The notes under the pieces were generated by a model that was given only the letters and a program-made list of their open reading frames with translations, ran no database searches and was not told the DNA's origin. From Liriodendron chinense (lineage: Eukaryota; Streptophyta; Magnoliopsida; Magnoliales; Magnoliaceae): DNA of 64,000 bases. The DNA is taken from NCBI GenBank assembly GCA_003013855.2, contig ML058408.1, forward strand, positions 8,099,356 to 8,163,355. The letters run 5' to 3'. The position numbers were made by a program, and so were the translations under genes. Positions 22,684 through 33,181 of the stretch are shown here, piece by piece (the stretch's first letter is position 1; the number at the start of each line of letters is the position of its first letter).

Positions 22684-22775
22684 TTCCTTTAGGACTTAGC
22701 CATAGTTCTAGTAGCTCCGCCTAGCTTCTATGTATATGCGTAGGGTGTTGTGTTAGACTACCCCATGCAATTTGA
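20811..22775 (+). repeat. TE1 3' LTR
   Basis: 1,965 bp; same content as the 5' LTR plus a 32-base poly-C run. Ends at 22,775 before the TATCT duplicate. Confidence 0.9.
22652..22683. repeat. Homopolymer C run of 32 bases
   Basis: Thirty-two consecutive C (one T precedes it) at the place where the 5' LTR has only the short pyrimidine stretch caccctctcctc (about 8,791-8,802). Confidence 0.9.
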
Positions 22776-22780
22776 TATCT

Positions 22781-24057
22781 TAGCTTGTTTGAAAATCTCT
22801 AGAATGTCATGAGTGTTTGAAAGAGGTTCAACGGGCTTGTATTTGCATTCCTTTACTTGTGGGGCAAAGTTAGATCCATCCTCATTCTCAGAAATTACTG
22901 GATCATTAGGCTTGTCGACCTTCACCCGAATAGATTTATCAATTTGTTTACCACTTATAAAGTGGTGATGGATTTTGCTTGCTCCACATGTTGGTTGGAG
23001 AGATTAGGGGCGCTTACTTCGTATGTTTGTTTGGGATTTGGCTGAGGTTGGGTCGAAAAGGTTCCTTAGCATTTAAGCGTCCCTTAATTTCTCCATCCGA
23101 GACTTTAAGCCCTTAGAACATTTATTGATTAGTTTGATTGATTTGCATTTTCCCTTGCGTGAATGCCTTCAAGGTATCCTCCATAGCGATTTAAGGTGGG
23201 GCCATGTTTGGTATCACGTTTTGTATTTGAGGCCCTTTTTTAGGGTTCGTAGGATTGGCTGTAAGACCATTACTCCAACTGAAATTTGGATGGTTCCTCC
23301 AATTTGAATTATATGTGTTACCCATCGGTCCATTGAAAGGTTGTTAATACCTGTATGCGGCATTTTCTTGCTCATGTAACACTTCCTTAAATGTGGTTAT
23401 TGTTGGAAAATCTTGAGTCAAGTGTACATTAGCGACACAAATACCACACATGTTCTCTATGTTTTCACTGGATTTCGAAGACTCACCCTTTCTAAGTTCC
23501 ATGGCCTCTATCTTCCTTGTGAAGCTAGCTATCTTTGTATTAACATCTTCTTATTCTCTAAGGATGTAAATTCCTCCCTTCTCTTTTTGTTGAGGAGGCC
23601 TGAGATTATTAGATTTTTTCAAGGTATCCTAAGATTGGGCATTCTGGGCCAACATATCCAAGTAACTCCAGGCATCCTCCAGGTCCTTTCTCATGAACTC
23701 GCCATTACACATCATCTCTATGAATTGACGCAAATTCGAGTTCAATCCTTAATATAAAAAAAAGCTTATGATTCGCCAAATCTTTGACTGAAAAATTCAT
23801 AATTGCTCATCGCAGGATATTTGTTTTATGGGCCGGGAAGAATTTTTTAAGAAACTCCCAGGTCATCTTATTTCATGTCCCAATCGACCTCGGTCTTAGA
23901 GAGTGGAGCCATGTCTTGGATCTTTCTTTCAAAGAGAAAGGGAATAATTTCAATTTATTTACATTCTCTATCACATTGTTGTATTGCAAAGTAGCTACTA
24001 CCTCATCGAATTCTTTTAAATGCAAGTATGGGCTCTCAAAATCTAGCTCATGAAACT
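22781..24057 (-). pseudogene. gag: G0 Ty3/Gypsy gag, decayed
   Basis: Reading leftward from about 24,057, one frame gives KEFDEVVATLQYNNVIENV, then LFPFSLKERSKTWLHSLRPR and WEFLKKFFPAHKTN: the Retrotrans_gag core (PF03732). Shorter pieces with frameshifts continue to about 22,860. This is the 5' half of the element whose protease lies at 6,253-6,850; the halves are joined by removing TE1. The right edge at 24,057 is an abrupt join to the opposite-strand G2 element, so the 5' LTR and leader of G0 are missing. Confidence 0.75.
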
Positions 24058-24574
24058 TAGATCAATAACGACTCTAAACTGGTGGTCAATAAGATGAACA
24101 CTGAATACTAGGCTAAAGGCGAGAAGATGGTCGCCTACTTGAACAAGGTCCGAGAACTCCTCGGATAATTCAAAAGTTAAGAAATCGAGCAGGTCCCACG
24201 ATCTAAGAACACCAACGCGAATTCCCTGGCTCAGTTTGTCTCGGCCATTAATACAGACCTCTCTACGACAGTTTCGATTGATTTCCTGCCAGAACCAAGT
24301 GTCAGTTTATCTAAGGAGAAAGAGGCTCTCCTAGTGAACAACAAGCCGACATGGATGGACCCGATCATCCGATACTTACGGTAGGGCAAGCTTCCTGAGA
24401 ACAGGCTAGAAGCTCGAAAGATTCGGTACCGTTCAGCTCAGTATACCATGATAAGAGACACACTGTACAAGAAATGGTTCTCCCTACCCTACTTAAGATA
24501 TCTACGGTTGGAAGAAGCAGAATACATCCTAAGAGAGATTCATGAGGGCATTTATGGCAACCACTTAGGAGGGC
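24058..24574 (+). pseudogene. G2 RNase H end and integrase zinc-finger start
   Basis: In one mostly open frame: NNDSKLVVNKMNTEY, AKGEKMVAYLNKVRELL, EQVPRSKNTNANSLAQ, MDPIIRYL, IRYRSAQYTMIRDTLYKK, YLRLEEAEYILREIHEGIYG and NHLGGRAL. These match the RNase H to integrase linker and the HHCC start of G1 and G3. At least four stops are present. Insertion B cuts it at GGRAL, and it resumes at 25,915. Confidence 0.85.
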
Positions 24575-25335
24575 GAGCTCTGTTCGCTCGCCTCAAGTGC
24601 AAGGCTGCAATGTAGTAATAATTCTCAATAAGAACAAGGTCAATCCACGGAGAAAGAGGTAAACACTTCTAGCTACTCTAATAACTAGAATCTAAGAAAG
24701 TTTAGAAAATCAGTTTTTAAGAACATAAAACAGAAAAATATGAAAATAAGAAGAATTAGAGCATCAAGGATCCACTTGTAGTAGTCTAGTGCCAATCCAT
24801 TCATCCAAGCACACACACCATCAGAATCAAAGTCCTATTTCTCATCTAATTAGAAGATATAACATTCAAGCACAAATAGTCCCACTTAAATCTGAAAATC
24901 AAATTTCTAATTGTAATGAAGCACATAGAACTTGAACTTGTAGCCTTCAAAGTAACAGCCATGCCAAGAGACTATGGCATGCTCTAGGGTTACTACAATC
25001 CAATTCTAAACAACCCATCATGGTAATCTCAGAGAATTGCAAAGAACTCATGTTCGGAGTACATGAACTCTCATAAAACGTCTAAAAATCCACTCTTTAT
25101 TCAAACTAGAACTTCAAAATCTAAAGTTTAATAAAAGGATACTTGCATAAACGAATTAAAGCTTTGAAACTAACTACAAACTTCACCTCTTAGCTCTAGC
25201 TAAGAGGCTAACTAGAAGAAAGTATTAAAACACTAGAAGAAGAAGAAAAACTAGTTGTAGGTGGTTAGGAAGCCTCCTAGGTCTTGATCTCTTTGCTCCC
25301 TACGTTGCTAGATGCCTTAGGAAGGGAGTGGAGGT

Positions 25336-25349
25336 GTATTTTTATAGCA
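25336..25349 (-). promoter_or_regulatory. TATA box of solo LTR B
   Basis: Minus strand tgctataaaaatac, about 180 bases downstream of the GACCGGTC cluster in that orientation. Confidence 0.5.
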
Positions 25350-25519
25350 TAAAAGCGCCACCGACTTGGAAAAATTGAGGAACCACAGAGTCCTACCGCA
25401 CTTGGGTAACCATAAATTCAAATTTAGAAAGTGCAAATGGCACTCTGCGCGTGGCCGACCAATCATCGACCCTCTTTTTCAGTCCAGCGAGTTTCAATGG
25501 AGAATTCTTCATACTTCAG

Positions 25520-25690
25520 GAAACATGACCGGTCGGGCGACCGGTCGTCAGTGGTGGCCGACCGGTCGGTTTTTGCTGTTTTTGGTCCAGCAAGGTCAGC
25601 TGTAACAGGGGGTTCTGATTTGAGTTGCTGACCGATCTGACAACTGGTCGTGGGCCATGGCCAACCGGTCGGACAATGCAATTTCTGCAC
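25520..25690. promoter_or_regulatory. GACCGGTC cluster in solo LTR B
   Basis: GACCGGTC is present near 25,527, 25,539 and 25,559, with variants gaccgatctgac and aaccggtcgga to 25,672. In the minus orientation it lies upstream of the B TATA box. The motif is shared with the unrelated Copia LTRs of TE1, TE3 and 40,384-40,977. Confidence 0.6.
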
Positions 25691-25914
25691 TTCTTCTTCT
25701 TTCCTTCTCTTGCTCCCTTTGCATTTTTCCTCCACCTTTTGTCACTTATTCTTTTGATCTTCAAAGCATACAAGGTGACTCATTTAGTATTGAATTGGTG
25801 AAGTCTCTCTCTCATTCCTACAATCACAAAGCATTTATTAGAATAGTCTTTTAAACATGCAAACCATGCATAATGTGTGATGAATTGGGGTTAGAATATG
25901 CACAATTCAGAGCT

Positions 25915-26815
25915 CCACAAGATCTAGCCTACAAAGCAGTTCAACAAGGGTATTACTAACCCTCCATGCCTAAGGACGCCAAGGAATTCTCCAAAAGGTG
26001 TGAAAAGTTCCAAAGATTAGCCACCATACATGGCAGCCGCCAGAGATGCTCACCTCCATAAGCAGCCCTTGGCCATTTTCTCAGTAGAGGGTCGACATCA
26101 TAGGCCCTCTATCACTTCTGCATCATATGTCGCTTCAGCATCCGACATACCATCGTTATGAACAATGGTCAGTAGTTTGACAATGTAAAGTTCTGAGGAT
26201 TTTGTGAACGACTCAGTATAAAAATGCCTTCACCTCTCCTCGACACCCCCAGACCAACGACCAAGTCGAAATGATGAATAAAATCATCAAAGGCCATCTG
26301 AAGACAAAGCTTGATCAGTGCAACGGGGCATGGGTAAAAGAGTTACCCCACGTCTTGTGGGCATACTGGACCAAGGCGCAATATACCACTAGAGAGACAC
26401 CCTTCTCGTTGGCCTTCAGAGTAAAAGCAGTGATCCTAGTAGAGGTCAAGATGCCCTCCTACTAAACAGAGTTATTAAGACCAGAGGAGAATGAGGCACA
26501 AATGCTAATCAATTTCAACCTGATAGAAGAGATCAGAGAGACTATCCAGGTAAAAGTCGTCGCTTACCAGTAGAGAGCGACGAGGTACTACAACTCCAAA
26601 GTGACGCATAAAAGCTTCCGAGTAGGAGACCTGGTACTCCAAGAAGTCATGCTCAACAAGCAAGAGCCCGTCTCGGTTTCCTTGAGACTGAGCTGGGAAG
26701 GACCATACATGGTCACCGACGTAGTCTGACCAGGGATATACCGACTAGAGAACCTATAAGGGAAAGCTCTGCCCCATCCATGAAATGCCGAGTACCTCAA
26801 GTTCTATTACCATTA
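25915..26815 (+). pseudogene. G2 integrase, remainder
   Basis: Resumes after insertion B as YKAVQQGYY-x-PSMPKDAKEF and KRCEKFQRLA (zinc-finger end). Next come a broken catalytic core and the open piece 26,271-26,465 (NKIIKGHLKTKLDQCNGAWV, LPHVLWAYWTKAQ, TPFSLAFRVKA). It ends with SWEGPYMVTDVV and NAEYLKFYYH near 26,690-26,815. Homologous to G1 and G3 integrase. Many stops replace CAA, CAG or TGG codons. Confidence 0.8.
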
Positions 26816-27650
26816 GATGCTGGTTTAGTTCAAAAAACACTTCAGGCGTAAATTGATTCAACATAGGAGATGGGCATACAAGTTTTCGATGATTTTCGCC
26901 AAGCACTACAAGTGTCGACCACTTGTAATCATTTTTTACAATGAATAAAAAGTGTATTTTTCTCAGATATTCTATTGTCTCTAAGTGTCGACCGCAGAGG
27001 CTAAAGAGCCGAGGACAGAAAGGTCGAGCAAGCACCCTCCATTGTAGCTGACTCAGTAATGTGTTGTCCTCATCGGACAATGACAGTCGAGGAGAGGGAA
27101 AGGATGAATAAAGCACCCTCTACCTGAGCACGTTTCCCTCGTTGCACAACCGGAAAAGAAAAGATGTGCTAAAAAAAAGTTATCCTCAGGTCCGACCAGA
27201 TTAGTCGGATAACAAAATTACGTAGTGTCTAGAGGAGACACTCGCACATGCATATACCTAGCACTGCTCGGTAAGCTATGGTCAAAAGACACATTCTAAG
27301 CATAAGTAAAATACATCGACTCCTCCAACCGAACACACAAGTGTTCACCCATAGGAGTTGGGGGGGTGGCAATAGGCATACTCAAGAAACACTATAACGG
27401 GTGTATAAGTAAAGGTAAAAGAGATAAGACTTATATTCCAAAAAAAACAAATTTAAATGTTCTTACGAAGGCCCCCATCTGGGACGATCACAGTAAAAAG
27501 TAGAAAAGAAAGAAAAAAGAGGAGTCTAAGAGGTCGCGCCACCTCCTTGAGTCGCAGGACACAGGAAAGAGAAAAGGGGAGAAGATGCAACAAAAAGCCA
27601 TCGGGAAACTTACCTTGAGACCGCTGTCAATTATTATCACAATGTCTTTG
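26816..27650. other. G2 spacer between integrase and antisense gene
   Basis: Non-coding and A-rich, with cttgtaatcattttttacaatg (inverse arms) at about 26,915. Equivalent to 16,717-17,100 in G1. Confidence 0.45.
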
Positions 27651-29148
27651 TCGGGTTGCATGCCTATGAGGATATTCATATCCTCGTGCAAAGTAGCGGA
27701 CAAGCGGCTATACACCACGATGGAGTTCAACCAAGTGGGGAATGCTTTGATGACGTCCCCACCCAATACTTCTCCTCGAGGTTCCTTCGGCCCAAGGAGG
27801 GCCAATTCTTCGCAAGGGATTGACCCATGCAAAAAGGTTGTCTACGTCGATGATCACTTGTTGTTGTGTGGGAGCAGTAGTAACAGTGACTGGCGCTATA
27901 GAAGTCTTCGCGTGAGCTGGCATGGCTCTTGAGCCGGAGAGCTGGCCAGTCCCATAGGTGAAGGACTTAGGAAGAGAGGTCATCGCCTTCCAAGGCCTCT
28001 CTGATGTCCTTGGCTCCACCGTCTTCTTCTTCAGTGGCGGCGCCTCTGAAACCTGCTGGTCAAGGTCAGCGGAGAACCTCTTCTTCCTGACTACCATCTT
28101 TGCACAAAAATTGAGAAGTCAAAATACTGACCAGACAGAGACAGAAAAGAAAAAGAACATGCCAACTCGAGAACTTACCACCAGAAGAAAGGCCAAATAT
28201 CTGGAGGTTGTCGGCCATGAGAAGCTTCATAACCTCCCGATTAGGTAGGATCCTGATGATCTTCACCTAGCGGAGGAGCCGATCTTCCAGGTATAGTCGC
28301 ACCTTGAGATGACATGAAAAGACGAGCACCAAACATCAACTACAAATCGAAAGAGCGGAAGCAAGAAATATGAAAGGTACATGAGCTCAAAATAAAATCC
28401 GACTTGGTAGGGCAAAAACAGTTGGGACCCTAGACCTCATCCCCTCCAGCTCACCCTCCGGTGCTTCCCAACCTCCAGAGGGAAAAAAACCACTTGTCCT
28501 TCCAATCTTTGTTAAGGACGGATTGCCGGTAACAATAAGGTCGCCCTTGCCCAACCATGAAGAAAAGTAAAACCAGTTGTAGGCTGTGGTGCCCTTGGTC
28601 TGGAAAAGATAAAAGAGCTCGTCATTCCCGATCAAACATCACAAGATATAGTAGTCATACAAGGTCCTCCAGGTGTTGGGGTTCAACTGCCTCGAGGACA
28701 GGTAAAGACGGTTGAGGACCTCTCTCACCACATGGTGGAGAGGCAGGTAAAGACCACGATAAAATTAAATTTCACCAGCTCAGAAGAGATCGGCTCAGAA
28801 CTTCACCAGCTTGGGAATTCCAAAGACCCACTGATTCAGGAATATAGTAAATGAACCTATAGTGCCTCAAGTCCGACATAGACAAGCTAAACATGAAAGT
28901 GTCAGCAATAAAATGGGAAGTTGATGAGCTCGGCCCTTCAGCCTGCTCCTCCTTGAGATCCAGGGCCTCCTTGTGCTCGAGGGCCGGCCTCGTAAGATTA
29001 GACTCAGCTTCAGTGTCTTGTCCCTCCTACCCTACTTTCGTCTCCTCGGAAGACCCCCCAGGCCTACAAGAGTTGGTGGAGGCTCCTATCACCACTCATT
29101 TTGACCATGATCAAAGTGCATGGCCACACTAGAGTCCTTGTCGGACAT
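27650..29148 (-). pseudogene. G2 antisense extra ORF, Transposase_28-like
   Basis: The start codon at 29,148 (MSDKDSSVAMHFDHGQNE) leads, with stops, to FSLSMSDLRHYRFIYYIPES. This is the N-terminal part of the PF04195-type domain of plant Tat elements. Later pieces include WFFPSGGWEAPEGELEG (28,490-28,440), IRILPNREVMKLLMADNLQI (28,262-28,203) and a basic segment RKKRFSADLDQQVSEAPPLK from about 28,091. The last is analogous to the segment after an intron in G3. The C-terminal frame 27,832-27,650 ends in PDKDIVIIIDSGLK. The TE2 insertion lies only 15 bases upstream of the ATG, splitting the leader from its promoter at about 35,400. Confidence 0.65.
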
Positions 29149-30516
29149 GAAGAAGGACGAGCATGAAATTCCGTCACTTTGATAACACTTGTGGACGCAT
29201 ATGTGTGCGGAAGCTTAGAGGAGCAACTAGAATTATGGCTAAGTCCTAGAGGAGGGTGATTAAGACCTTTTTTAAAATTCTTTTCGCCTACTTAAGATTA
29301 TTAACAATTAATACTAAGTAAGCAAGAACACTTCAGCTTCCAAGCCTAATTGAGTCCAATCAGAAGACTAGCATATGGTAAGCAATAAGCTACCTAGTCT
29401 AAGCATGCATAGAATAACATATGATTAAACTAATCAAGCACCTAATCTATGCAACCTAAGTAGACTATATGAGAATGGATCATAAAGCTCAAGTCTATTT
29501 TAATTAGTGAACATACATCTTTTGTGTGAATGTCCCTATCTAGCACCGAGCATACATTACAATTAAGCATTAATAATTAAACAATTAAACACAATGCATA
29601 ATAAGAAATGTGCTCAAATATAATCTCAAACACAACGATGTATAGTGGTTCGACTTTGCGTCTACTCCACTCCCGGTTCAAGTACCACCCCTTGCGCACA
29701 TCGGCATTCACTAGGGAGTTTAAATTAGGTTCCTCCCAACCTAGGTGTTTAACTCGGATCCACCTAACCAGGGAGTTTACAGGTTCCTCCCAACCTACAA
29801 GTTTACACCCTGTGTTGGTGGCTCCCCTTAGAGAGTTGTTTAGGCCTGACAAGGATAGCTAAACGACCCTGGAATTTAGTCCCGACAAATGTGTTAAGGA
29901 TTGACAAATGCCTCTAGACTTTTAGGCTCAACTAACAAGCCAAGGATCAACAAAAGAATCTAGAACGTGTTTGACAAACAAGCTCTACACTCAATTCTCA
30001 TTGGAAATAGAGTGGATGGACTTAACACAAATTGACAACCTTACTTATCGAATTTGATCCCCGTTGATGTGCTGTTTCGGATTACTTGATCTCCGCTCTC
30101 TCATGCTTCAATCAGCTCCCCTTGTGCTCCCATGATGGTTGATGCTACTGCTTTGCCAAGGTTTTAGTTCCAAGATCAAATTCCTTGCATATGATGCTCC
30201 TTTGGAGATGCCCAAGGTGCTAGAAGGTGGTGAATCCTTTATAAATTATAGGAAATGGGTTTCCTAGAGGAATACACCTATTTGGATTCCTAGGTGGTGT
30301 TTAGTTAAGGGTTTTACCTATAATCAAGGTGTTTAAACTCCAAGGAATCAAGAGGAAATAAGTCCATTCTCATTTGAGCATTAAATGCCCTAGGCTTGCG
30401 ATGAATCACAAGGAGAATGTTTTGAATGAGTTAGGATTAGAGATCCTAATGGTATGCAATGGTGGTAGCTTCTAACTCCTCAAAATTTTGCTATACGTCC
30501 CCAAATACACCTCTCC

Positions 30517-30528
30517 CGTTTAAATAGA
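30517..30528 (-). promoter_or_regulatory. TE2 LTR TATA-like element
   Basis: Minus strand ctatttaaacgg, placed just below the palindrome cluster in the same relative position as the TATA box of TE1. The copy in the other LTR is near 34,528-34,538. Confidence 0.45.
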
Positions 30529-30550
30529 AATTTCTTTAACGGGCAAAATC

Positions 30551-30862
30551 AGTCGCTTCGATATATCGAAATGCCATTTCGATAGATCGGAGTGATGTTC
30601 GATAAATCGAAATAGTCATTTCGACATATCGAAAAATTTGTCTAGAGAAATCAACAAGTTGCTAGACGTATTCCCGATATATAGAAATGGGTTTCGATAT
30701 ATCGAAACACCAATTTTGATATATCGAAATGATCAATTCGATTGATCGAAGAAACTGTTCGGAGAGTTGGTAAGTTGTTAAACAAATTTCGATATATCGA
30801 AATGGCCATTCCGATCTATTAAAGTCCTATCGAAACTGGACTCCAATCTATCAAAGACCTAT
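30551..30862. promoter_or_regulatory. TCGATATATCGA palindrome cluster in TE2 3' LTR
   Basis: TCGATATATCGA occurs at 30,558-30,569 and recurs, exact or with one or two changes, about ten times. Pairs are often joined as gatatatcgaaatggccatt followed by the inverse, giving nested palindromes. It lies upstream of the TATA element in the minus orientation. The 5' LTR has the same cluster at about 34,575-34,875. Confidence 0.7.
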
Positions 30863-31189
30863 CGAAAACTATTGTTTGGACTGGTTTGTTTACAGCAGCT
30901 TCCACCTCTTATATTAACTTAATTTATCATGTTTTTGTATGATTTAAGGCTAATAGGAATGACTAAGGGGTTTCGTAGTTGGTCCAAGTCATCTAAGAGG
31001 TTTAGGGTATTTTGTTTCAAAGGGTTAGGGTTACCAATGCATCTCATTTACTTGTTCTTCTTCCTTGATACTTCTAGTCCACTTGAATCTTCGATCTTCA
31101 GCTTGCCAAGGCTCAACTGACATTACAACTCAAGAACACGTGATTGAAAAATAAGGTGCACTAGTACGCTACAGAAAAGTGCACTAAAA

Positions 31190-31989
31190 ATCTCCCTCTT
31201 TGTTAATTACGTGACAAAAACCTAACTTTAACCATGTCATGGTCCATACCAATGACACTACTGAAACAACAAATAGATCACATGTCAAATTTAAAAGATT
31301 ACAACTCTAAATACTCTAAGACATGTAATTACTAACAATGCTTCTCTTGATTGCTCCCCCATAACCTGTTAACTCCTGCAAAAACCTTATTTTGGTGGGA
31401 CTTGATCTTTCTCCCCCATTTTTATCAACAATTAATAAACCAATCTCTCCCCCTTACTAGTACACCAATTAAGTTTAAGGAATGAGATATTAGAGTGTCG
31501 CAGTTATAACTATAAAAACATGCTAACTAAGGAGAGTATAGGGTACATGAACATTAAAACATAGAGCATACAATGAAACATAATCAATAAGAAAATGTAA
31601 CTATCTAAGCATAGTTCATCATGCATAATTAATCATTCTTAAGACATACGTTAAAGCAATGAAAGCACAGGGCTTATAGCCCAATCAACCAACCTCCCCA
31701 AGCTATGTATATCATAACCAAAGCAAAGATTAGCATACAATTAAGCAAGATTAGCTAATCTAGGTACGGTGATAGTCTAGCAATAAATATATTAAAACAA
31801 AGCATAAGCTAAACTATCATTGACGGGCTAATGAGGCTTGAATCCTCTAATATGCCCCTAAATGTAAAATGAGGCTAAAATTCTTAGATTTTTCTATAGT
31901 ATCCGTTTCTAGCTATCCTTACTAACTATTTCTAGTTTAATCATCTTAAGGGTAACTAATTCCCTCAACTTCCTTATAAAATTTAGCAT
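31190..31989 (-). other. TE2 3' non-coding region with polypurine tract
   Basis: Minus strand aacaaagagggagat at 31,190-31,204 is the polypurine tract next to the 3' LTR. The rest is AT-rich and non-coding and aligns with TE1 10,021-10,362 and 20,475-20,810. It shows what TE1 looked like before G1 entered. Confidence 0.7.
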
Positions 31990-33110
31990 GAGATGAGGGG
32001 TTGGAAACTCCTCCTAGAAGGGAAAGCGGTCGAGATCCTCTCTTAGATTAGGGGGAAGAGAGGTAATAATGGAAGTCATAAGAATTCTCACGTGTTTTTT
32101 ACTCCCGTCACTAGTGAAGTCACTAGATTCAGATTTGGACTCCTCTGTGGCATCCCATGTGGTTGCCATAGCCTTTTTAACTTTCGGTTTAGGCACGTTC
32201 GGACAATACAGGACAATATGACCACGATGACTGCAACCTTAATATCGGACATATTTGAATTTGGATGATTTCCATTTATATATGTCACCCTTCTTGTCTG
32301 TTTTGTCATGGCTACTCCCTCTCTCAAACTTGAGGAGTCTCTTAAATTTCTTATAAAGTTAATCATCGTCATCATCGCTATCTTCTGAAGACTCACTCTT
32401 AATTTCCTTTTACCTATGTGAGTGTCTATGTGAAGTCTTCAAGATGACGTTCTTCTTCCTAGAGGGGGCTTTAAAGTGTAGTTCATGTGTTTATAAGGAA
32501 CCTACGATTTCTTCTACATGCATGTTGTCTATGTCTCTACACTCTTCTAAGGCATTACCTAGGAGTTAAATCTCTCTAGGAGGGACTTAAGAACTTTTTT
32601 ACAAATCCTACCTTCCGGTTCTCTTAAGGTAACATGGAGTTGCAAATATCAAACAATTGTATGTAAAACTTCATGAAAGTTTCAGTCCATCCTACTATTT
32701 TCAAATTTAGTGGTTAAGAACTGAAGCTTTGAGCGTCTTACTGTGCTAGTTCCCTCGTGGGTAACCTCTAGTATATCACATGTTTCTTTTGCAGTTGCAC
32801 ATGTGAGAATGCGCTGAAATTCTTTTGGAAAAACCGCACAGCAAATCCAATTGAGAGCTTTGACATTTGCCATGTATTGAGCTCTCTCATTGTCATTCCA
32901 TTTTTTATCATCTTTGGGAATGACAATGGTCTTACCATCGACCTCCACTTGTTCCGTGGGTGTGGAATATCCATAATGTGTACTTACCCACACAGATTGG
33001 TCCAATGATTGTAAGAAATCCTCATCCTAGCTAGCCTTCCAATAGGCGTAATTAGACCCGTCAAAGAATAGTGGATGGTTAATGGTATTCCTATCTCGGT
33101 TAGACATTAT
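31990..33110 (-). pseudogene. gag: TE2 Copia gag, frameshifted
   Basis: Reading leftward, 33,005-32,682 encodes LNWICCAVFPKEFQRILTCA and ATAKETCDILEVTHEGTSTV, then RRSKLQFLTTKFE, the UBN2-type gag core shared with TE1. Pieces from 32,680 to 32,200 contain NMHVEEIVGSL, THELHFKAPSRKKNVILKTS and a knuckle-like SHRGHIVLYCPNV. The end frame 32,196-32,014 matches TE1 (KAMATTWDATEESKSESSDF, RILMTS). Several stops and frameshifts. As in TE1, nothing of pol follows. Confidence 0.8.
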
Positions 33111-33167
33111 GCTAATGCTCTGGTATCAGATCTCACTCTAAACGGTTAAGTCCTTGAAGAGAAACCT

Positions 33168-33179
33168 GCTTTGATACCA
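33168..33179 (-). other. TE2 primer-binding site
   Basis: Minus strand tggtatcaaagc directly beyond the 5' LTR end. It corresponds to the tRNA-Met site tggtatcagagc with one change. Confidence 0.75.
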
Positions 33180-33181
33180 AT

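Larger units (their letters stand above)
6980..22775 (+). mobile_element. TE1: gag-only Copia-type LTR retrotransposon (TR-GAG-like), with nested Gypsy
   Basis: The element begins TGTTAGTGCAC at 6980 and ends ...aatttga at 22775 (expected CA mutated to GA). It is flanked by the 5-bp direct repeat TATCT at 6975-6979 and 22776-22780. Two LTRs of about 1.9 kb, a tRNA-Met-type primer site and a polypurine tract are present. After removing the nested G1 element (10,363-20,474 plus one TATGC copy) it is about 5.7 kb: 5' LTR, about 1.8 kb internal DNA, 3' LTR. The internal part encodes only gag; no protease, integrase, RT or RNase H was found. TE2 has the same layout, so the gag-only structure looks like a property of the family. 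It sits inside the G0 Gypsy element. Mobilisation would need enzymes from another Copia element. Confidence 0.9.
24581..25908 (-). mobile_element. Solo LTR B (family A/B/C) inside G2 integrase
   Basis: 1,328 bp with TG...CA ends (TGTTCGCTCGCC to CACAATTCA in plus orientation) and a direct repeat gagctc at 24,575-24,580 and 25,909-25,914. Homologous to copy A and, around the aggtc(g/a)atccac segment, to copy C. A TATA box on the minus strand (25,336-25,349) and GACCGGTC motifs upstream of it show that the functional orientation is minus. No primer site or partner LTR, so it is a solo LTR left by recombination. Confidence 0.8.
29164..31189 (-). repeat. TE2 3' LTR
   Basis: Homologous to 33,182-35,204. 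In minus orientation it begins TTTTAGTGCAC (expected TGTTAGTGCAC) and ends ...GACGGAATTTCA. The palindrome cluster is at 30,551-30,862 and the TATA-like element at 30,517-30,528. Confidence 0.9.

Noticed and set aside
22857..23757. Plus-strand frames of 60-114 residues
   Set aside because: They lie opposite the decayed G0 gag, which gives clear PF03732 motifs on the minus strand.
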